A stretch of DNA of 18,434 bases, taken from contig JAADEW010000081.1 of the NCBI GenBank assembly GCA_013153205.1, positions 1 through 18,434 of the forward strand, in the 5' to 3' direction. Below the pieces are notes generated by a model. It was not told where the DNA came from and did no database searches. It saw nothing but the letters and a program-made list of their open reading frames with translations. The DNA is from Deferribacteres bacterium. Its GTDB lineage: Bacteria; Thermosulfidibacterota; Thermosulfidibacteria; Thermosulfidibacterales; Thermosulfidibacteraceae. The position numbers and the translations under genes were made by a program. The stretch's first letter is position 1. Every line of letters begins with the position of its first letter. Shown piece by piece: positions 14,312-18,434 of the stretch.

Positions 14312-15502
14312 ATGGATTTCACCATGAAGGAAGAGCACACTCTCATGGCTCAGACGGCGAGAAAGATAGCTAAGGACTTCCCTCCTGACTACTGGTATGA
14401 GAAGGACGAGAAGGGAGAGTTTGCGGAGGAGTTCTGGAAAGCCATAGCCGATGCGGGATTTCTGGGGATAGTTGTTCCGGAGGAATACGGTGGTTCTGGT
14501 CTTGGGCTTACCGAGCTTTATCTTGTGATTAAAGAGCTTTGCGAGGGTGGAACGGGTATGGCGGGTAACTGGTATATATGCCTCACGGAGGTCTTCGGAG
14601 CCATACCCATAGTGAAATACGGTACCGAAAAGCAGAAAGAGAAGTATCTTCCCGGTATTGTCAGAGGAGAGCTTGAGTTCTGCATGGCGCTCACCGAGCC
14701 TAATGCGGGAACCAACACCTTCAGAACCGAGACCTTTGCCCGGCGTGAGGGTGATAAGTTTATCGTGAACGGAACCAAGATTTTCATATCCGGTGCGGAT
14801 AGAGCCAAGGGCATGCTTCTCATTACCAGAACCAAGAGGCTTGATGAGGTGGAGAAAAAGACCGACGGGCTGACCCTCTTTCTGGTGGATTTGCCCAACG
14901 ATGCGGTTAAGGTGAGCCCCATACCCAAGCACGGTATAAACTACTCAAAGACCTGTGAGGTTGCCATAGAGGATTTGGAACTTACGGAAGACGACATTCT
15001 GGGAGGTCCGGAGAACCTCCACAAGGGCTGGTATCACCTGCTTCATGTTCTTGACCCGGAGAGGCTTGTTTTCACCGCCGCTTCCATCGGAATAGGCAAA
15101 CTTGCCATAAACACCGCCGTTGAGTATTCCAAGCAGAGAAAGGTCTTTTCCGACCCCATAGGCGCCTATCAGTCCCTCCAGCATCCGCTTGCAGAGGCGT
15201 ATGCCACCCTTTGCTGTGCGGAGCTCATGGGCTTTAAGGCCGCGTGGCTCTTTGACACCGGTGCCCACTACAGGGAGATAGGTGCCGTTGCCAACATGGC
15301 GAAGGCTGTGGCGGTTGAAGCGGCTTTCCGCGCGGTTTACTGGGCTATGCAGACCCACGGAGGATACGGATACGCCAAGGAATACCATGTTGAGCGGTGG
15401 TGGAGGGAGATAAACCTTGTAAGGCTTGCTCCCGTGACCCAGCAGATGGCGTGGAACTACATCGGCGAGCATGTTTTGGGTATGCCGAAGAGCTATAGAT
15501 AG
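14312..15502 (+). CDS. Acyl-CoA dehydrogenase family protein
   Basis: This 396-residue flavoprotein has the three acyl-CoA dehydrogenase parts: an N-terminal helical domain (1-120), the middle beta domain with the FAD/substrate signature MALTEPNAGTN (125-135), and the C-terminal helical domain with QTHGGYGYAKEYHVERWWRE. It should oxidise an acyl-CoA to the 2,3-enoyl-CoA and pass electrons to ETF. The medium-chain-type catalytic glutamate in YEGT is absent: the aligned stretch reads LAPVTQQ. A glutamate in LDPERLVFTA (E250) sits where isovaleryl-CoA and long-chain dehydrogenases place theirs, so the enzyme is probably active with a branched or other non-standard acyl-CoA. It stands alone between two terminators, without etf or thiolase genes, so the pathway is unknown. 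Confidence 0.88.
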   Translation: MDFTMKEEHTLMAQTARKIAKDFPPDYWYEKDEKGEFAEEFWKAIADAGFLGIVVPEEYGGSGLGLTELYLVIKELCEGGTGMAGNWYICLTEVFGAIPIVKYGTEKQKEKYLPGIVRGELEFCMALTEPNAGTNTFRTETFARREGDKFIVNGTKIFISGADRAKGMLLITRTKRLDEVEKKTDGLTLFLVDLPNDAVKVSPIPKHGINYSKTCEVAIEDLELTEDDILGGPENLHKGWYHLLHVLDPERLVFTAASIGIGKLAINTAVEYSKQRKVFSDPIGAYQSLQHPLAEAYATLCCAELMGFKAAWLFDTGAHYREIGAVANMAKAVAVEAAFRAVYWAMQTHGGYGYAKEYHVERWWREINLVRLAPVTQQMAWNYIGEHVLGMPKSYR

Positions 15503-15533
15503 CCTTTTATACGCTTTAATCTTCGCGTGTTAA

Positions 15534-15569
15534 TGGGAAGGGTGGTAAAAGCCCTTCCCAATTTTTTTT
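15534..15569 (+). terminator. Strong Rho-independent terminator after acyl-CoA dehydrogenase
   Basis: TGGGAAGGG (15534-15542) and CCCTTCCCA (15552-15560) form a perfect 9-bp stem with a 9-base loop, followed by A and eight T (15562-15569). It isolates the dehydrogenase from the polysaccharide operon. Confidence 0.9.
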
Positions 15570-15628
15570 CTTCTGTCCCGTTCTTTTTTGTAGTTAAAAA
15601 TTTTTCCTTCTGAAAATTTATTGCAGAC

Positions 15629-15712
15629 TTTGACAAACCTTTAAAATTTTGACAAACATTCCAAGATTTTATTAAGTTGTAGTTTACTTTACATCTTGGT
15701 TTGGAGGGAGAA
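15629..15712 (+). promoter_or_regulatory. Duplicated TTTGACAAAC element and inverted repeat before polysaccharide operon
   Basis: TTTGACAAAC occurs at 15629-15638 and again at 15648-15657, start to start 19 bases. Each contains a perfect TTGACA, and the second could be a -35 with an AT-rich but unconvincing -10 (TTTATTAAG region, about 15668-15677). Next comes an inverted repeat, CCAAGAT at 15661-15667 and ATCTTGG at 15693-15699, then the ribosome site GGAGGGAG at 15703-15710. The paired elements look like an operator or tandem promoter. The inverted repeat could fold in the 5' leader just before the ribosome site. Confidence 0.5.
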
Positions 15713-17038
15713 GTGCTTACTGACAATTCTAAAACTGATATTAAATTAGGGGTAATAGGGCTTGGATATATGGGATTGGTGACGGCAGTTGGCCTGGCTC
15801 TTAAAGGCTATGATGTGGTCGGTTTTGAGAAGACCCCTGACAGGAAAACCCCTATCATAAACGGGGAGATACCCTTTTTTGAACCGGGGCTTCAGGAGGC
15901 TTTTGACAGTGCAAAGGACAGGTTCACTGTGGCATCTTCAATGGACGAGCTGGTCTCCCAATCGGATGTTTTCTTCATCTGCGTGGGCACCCCCGTGGAT
16001 AGGGAGGGGAAGATAGAGCTTTCCTATCTTATGGATGCGGTGGATGAGCTGGTGCGCTCTCTTAGGCGGACGGATAAGAGGGATTTCATCGTGGTGGTCA
16101 GAAGCACGGTAATACCCGGGACCGGTGAAAAGGTGGTTGAAAAGATAGAGGAAGCGGGGTATGTGTGTGGAAAGGACTTCGGATACGCAAGCTATCCGGA
16201 GTTTTTGAGGGAGGGAAGCGCTTTAAAGGACTTCCTTGAGCCTCACAAAATCGTTTTTGGAGCAAGCGACATACGGACTGAAGGTATTCTCACGGAAATC
16301 TTTTCAAAGTTTCCCGCTCCTTTGTTTGCGCTTCCTGTAAGGGAATCGGAGACCCTCAAGTATCTTGACAACATCTGGCACGCGGTTAAGGTGGTTTTTG
16401 CCAACGAGGTTTTGAGGGCTTCAGAGGTGTTTGATGTAGATGCTTTCAGGCTGATGCGCGTTTTCTGCGAGGACACCAAGCTGAACATCTCCCCCGCGTA
16501 TCTCAGGCCGGGATTTGCCTTTGGCGGCTCGTGTCTTCCCAAGGACTTGAAGGCTTTCGTTTCTGCGGTGAAGGAGCGGAAAGGGGATGACTTGCTTCCC
16601 ATGCTCAAGTCTGTGATTTTTTCCAACGAGGTGCACATAGAAAGGATTAGAGACTGGATAGCCGGTGTTGCTGAAAAGCTCGGGCTTAAAAAGCTTTTCG
16701 TTGTGGGCTTGGCTTTTAAACCACAAACAGACGACTGCCGTGAGTCTCCCGCCATAAAGCTTTCGGAAGCCCTTTTGTCTTTGCAGTTTCCGCTGAAGGT
16801 TTACGACCCCCTTGTGGACTGCGACAGGGCAAAGTCATGCTTTCCTGAGCTTTCCCTCTTACAGCCTGAGCACTGGTGCTCTCTTGAGGAAGGGCTTTCA
16901 TGGGCTGACGCTGTGGTTCTAACCGGCTCTTTCGTGAACAGGGATGTGCTTTCCTGCGGTAAGCCCATTTTTGATTTGAACAGAGCCGTTCCTCTTGGAT
17001 TCAGCGGTGAGGTGTTATGTCCTTTTCAATCACCTTGA
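15713..17038 (+). CDS. AlgD-like nucleotide-sugar (GDP-mannose/UDP-sugar) 6-dehydrogenase
   Basis: This 441-residue enzyme oxidises the C6 hydroxyl of a nucleotide sugar to the uronate with two NAD+. Seen: the Rossmann motif GVIGLGYMG (13-21), FICVGTP, VVRSTVIPGT, the central-domain NIWHAVKVVFANEV, the catalytic-cysteine stretch PGFAFGGSCLPKD (about C274), and the C-terminal GLAFKPQTDDCRESP. The wording of these motifs is closest to GDP-mannose 6-dehydrogenase AlgD in my memory, and the Alg8-like gene downstream agrees, but UDP-glucose or UDP-HexNAc cannot be excluded. GTG at 15713 is chosen over TTG at 15701 because GGAGGGAG lies between them at ribosome-site distance. It is the first gene of a new operon and overlaps the next by 22 bases. 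Confidence 0.86.
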   Translation: MLTDNSKTDIKLGVIGLGYMGLVTAVGLALKGYDVVGFEKTPDRKTPIINGEIPFFEPGLQEAFDSAKDRFTVASSMDELVSQSDVFFICVGTPVDREGKIELSYLMDAVDELVRSLRRTDKRDFIVVVRSTVIPGTGEKVVEKIEEAGYVCGKDFGYASYPEFLREGSALKDFLEPHKIVFGASDIRTEGILTEIFSKFPAPLFALPVRESETLKYLDNIWHAVKVVFANEVLRASEVFDVDAFRLMRVFCEDTKLNISPAYLRPGFAFGGSCLPKDLKAFVSAVKERKGDDLLPMLKSVIFSNEVHIERIRDWIAGVAEKLGLKKLFVVGLAFKPQTDDCRESPAIKLSEALLSLQFPLKVYDPLVDCDRAKSCFPELSLLQPEHWCSLEEGLSWADAVVLTGSFVNRDVLSCGKPIFDLNRAVPLGFSGEVLCPFQSP

Positions 17039-18030
17039 TGTTGAGCCTGTTTTGGCTTCTGTCAGCCTTTCATGCGGCTTGGGGGGTAACCTGCAGGCGT
17101 GTTATAGAGGTGCACGACAGCATACAGAAAGCCATTGAAAGAGCCTATCCCGGTGACTGCGTGGTGATATATCCGGGTGAGTATTACGAGAGCATACACA
17201 CGGTAAGAAGCGGCCTTCCGGGAAAGCCCATCGTGATAATTGGCATTCCCCGGGTGGTGATTCACGGAAGCCCGTCTGCGGGAGGGCGGGTGATTTACAT
17301 AAGGCACAGCCACATATGGCTTGAGAGGCTTGAGGTGGATGGGCACTTTTCGCCGTCAGAGAAGGGAGCCCGGGCGTATAAGGACAAGCTCATCTACATT
17401 AAAGGGAGCCTTCAATCTGTGGTGCGGGACATCCGCGTTGTTGACTGCGTGCTGAAGAACGCCCTGGGTGAATGTCTCAGGGTAAAAAGGGCGGAGGATG
17501 TGGAGATAAAGGGAAACAGCATATCTTACTGCGGCTTGAGGGACTTTCGCTTCGGCAGAGGCAGGAAAAACGGTGAAGCCGTCTATATAGGGACTGCACC
17601 TGAGCAGACGGCTTTTCCCGACAGAACTAAAAGGGTAAGTGTGGTGGAGAATGTGCTTTTTCCCCACGGCTCCGAATGTGTGGATGTCAAGGAGGGAAGC
17701 GAAGATGTGGTTGTAAAGGACAATGTGTGTGCCTATACTCTGGACCCTTCAAGCGGTGGGGTGTCCGTAAGGGGAAGCCATGCCGTGATTGAAGGGAACC
17801 TCTTTTACAGCCTTGCCGGAGCCGGGGTGAGGCTGGGTGGAGACGGCGAAAGGGACGGTATCATGAACAGCGTGGTCAACAACCTCTTTCTCGACAGGGT
17901 GAGGCTGTCTATAAAGGTTATGCGCGAGCCTCAGGGTAAAATCTGCGGCAACTGGGCTGTTTCTCCTAAGCTCTATGTGAGTCCGGGGCTCACTTCCCGC
18001 TTTGAGGAGGCGTTTAAGCCGTGCAGATAG
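17017..18030 (+). CDS. Secreted right-handed parallel beta-helix protein
   Basis: This 337-residue protein has a Sec signal peptide (1-23, SFSITLMLSLFWLLSAFHAAWG). DSIQKAIERAYPGDCVVIYPGEYYE follows in the classic first-turn pattern of pectate-lyase-like and NosD/AlgG-like helices. Repeated strand-turn units then run to about residue 320 (VEIKGNSISYC, VSVVENVLF, VVVKDNVCAY, AVIEGNLFYS, SVVNNLFLD). Such proteins bind or process polysaccharides as lyases, epimerases or carriers in the periplasm or outside. The DPH motif of AlgG-type mannuronan epimerases is not visible, so I do not call an epimerase. ATG at 17017 has GGTGAGGTG before it; ATG at 17038, overlapping the upstream stop, is the alternative. 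Its place between AlgD-like and Alg8-like genes supports a polysaccharide role. Confidence 0.8.
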   Translation: MSFSITLMLSLFWLLSAFHAAWGVTCRRVIEVHDSIQKAIERAYPGDCVVIYPGEYYESIHTVRSGLPGKPIVIIGIPRVVIHGSPSAGGRVIYIRHSHIWLERLEVDGHFSPSEKGARAYKDKLIYIKGSLQSVVRDIRVVDCVLKNALGECLRVKRAEDVEIKGNSISYCGLRDFRFGRGRKNGEAVYIGTAPEQTAFPDRTKRVSVVENVLFPHGSECVDVKEGSEDVVVKDNVCAYTLDPSSGGVSVRGSHAVIEGNLFYSLAGAGVRLGGDGERDGIMNSVVNNLFLDRVRLSIKVMREPQGKICGNWAVSPKLYVSPGLTSRFEEAFKPCR

Positions 18031-18434
18031 CTTTAGCGGTGATTTACATGCTGGTTCTCGCCATATGGTTCTGTTTTCTGCCAAAGGAGAGCTGGGACCC
18101 GAGGAGCTATCACTTCCTTTTCCTTCTCGGTGCGGTGGGGGTGTGGCGCTACGGCTGGCTTATGATAAATGTGGCAAGGGGTATCTTCTACAGGAGGGTC
18201 TATTACCCGAGGCTGAAGAAGCTGGCTTTGCTGAAAAAGGATACTCGCTTTCCGGAAGAAGTGTTCGTTCTTATAACCACATACCTCATTCCCACGGACA
18301 TATCTGCAAGGGTGTATAGAGCCGCTTTTGAGGAGGCGGAAGCCAGCGGATTAAAGGTTACGGTGGTGGCGTCTGTAGTCACCAGAGACGAGGAGTTTCT
18401 GGTGAAGGAGATTTTCTTGAGCGTAAACCCATCC
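18021..18434 (+). CDS. Alg8-like membrane glycosyltransferase, 5' part (cut by window end)
   Basis: A frame from GTG 18021 stays open for 138 codons to the window end, overlapping the beta-helix gene by ten bases. It starts with a membrane helix (residues 2-20, QIALAVIYMLVLAIWFCFLP), a second at about 31-54 ending in VWRYGWLMINVARGIFYRR, then a cytoplasmic stretch (EVFVLITTYLIPTDISARVYRAAFEEAEASG, here 80-110) that fits the start of a family 2 glycosyltransferase domain. The order WRY-W, basic PRL segment, then ITTY-IP-ARVYRAAFEEA recalls Alg8, the alginate polymerase subunit that works with c-di-GMP-binding Alg44. The catalytic DxD and QxxRW motifs lie beyond the edge, so the assignment rests on the N-terminus and the neighbours. 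Confidence 0.68.
   Translation, partial: MQIALAVIYMLVLAIWFCFLPKESWDPRSYHFLFLLGAVGVWRYGWLMINVARGIFYRRVYYPRLKKLALLKKDTRFPEEVFVLITTYLIPTDISARVYRAAFEEAEASGLKVTVVASVVTRDEEFLVKEIFLSVNPS

Noticed and set aside
15493..15726. Minus-strand small open frame in the gap after the acyl-CoA dehydrogenase
   Set aside because: It contains the strong terminator and the AT-rich promoter region, with no ribosome site or family resemblance.
17017..18030. Naming the beta-helix protein as AlgG C5-epimerase
   Set aside because: The fold fits but the DPH catalytic motif is not seen, so only the fold is reported.

Overview
The window reads as ordinary chromosome of a Gram-negative bacterium. Evidence: an outer-membrane beta-barrel ending in an aromatic beta-signal, Sec signal peptides, and MurA. 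Arg is mostly AGG/AGA and Ile is often ATA, many starts are GTG or TTG, genes overlap tightly, and there is a flavin reductase-rubredoxin fusion typical of anaerobes. Together these suggest an anaerobic, probably thermophilic lineage of the Deferribacterota / Thermodesulfobacteriota / Aquificota kind. The sequence alone does not fix the phylum. I see no rRNA, tRNA, CRISPR array, insertion sequence or phage gene.

Region 1 (1-8127, plus strand) is one compact run of eight genes in which each start overlaps the previous stop. They encode the end of a membrane sensor histidine kinase, a stand-alone PqqD-like peptide-binding protein, an ATP-grasp ligase, a fold-type III PLP decarboxylase, a urea-transporter-like membrane domain fused to an M23 metallopeptidase, an outer-membrane beta-barrel, a secreted TPR protein, and a tRNA-dihydrouridine synthase that may only be riding along. 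The decarboxylase carries an extra N-terminal tail of about 33 residues with a YxxPxI...L..G pattern, which resembles the leader peptides that PqqD-like domains bind in RiPP pathways. No separate precursor peptide is visible. This is the best candidate for an undescribed system: leader-guided, ATP-grasp plus decarboxylase chemistry coupled to an envelope transport/peptidase module.

Region 2 (8148-11343, minus strand) is an amino-acid operon, alaC-like aminotransferase then homoserine dehydrogenase, ending with the flavoprotein-rubredoxin fusion. It converges on region 1. Region 3 (11420-14150, plus strand) diverges from it and holds prmC, murA and short-form hisG, closed by a hairpin terminator. 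A promoter-like AT-rich gap separates regions 2 and 3.

Region 4 (14312-15502) is a monocistronic acyl-CoA dehydrogenase with its own upstream region and a strong terminator. Its catalytic glutamate appears to sit at the isovaleryl-CoA-dehydrogenase position. Region 5 (15713 to the end) starts an exopolysaccharide operon with overlapping genes: an AlgD-like nucleotide-sugar 6-dehydrogenase, a secreted right-handed beta-helix protein, and the first 138 codons of an Alg8-like membrane glycosyltransferase cut by the window edge. Upstream is a 210-base gap with a duplicated TTTGACAAAC element and an inverted repeat, a likely regulatory region for the polysaccharide genes.
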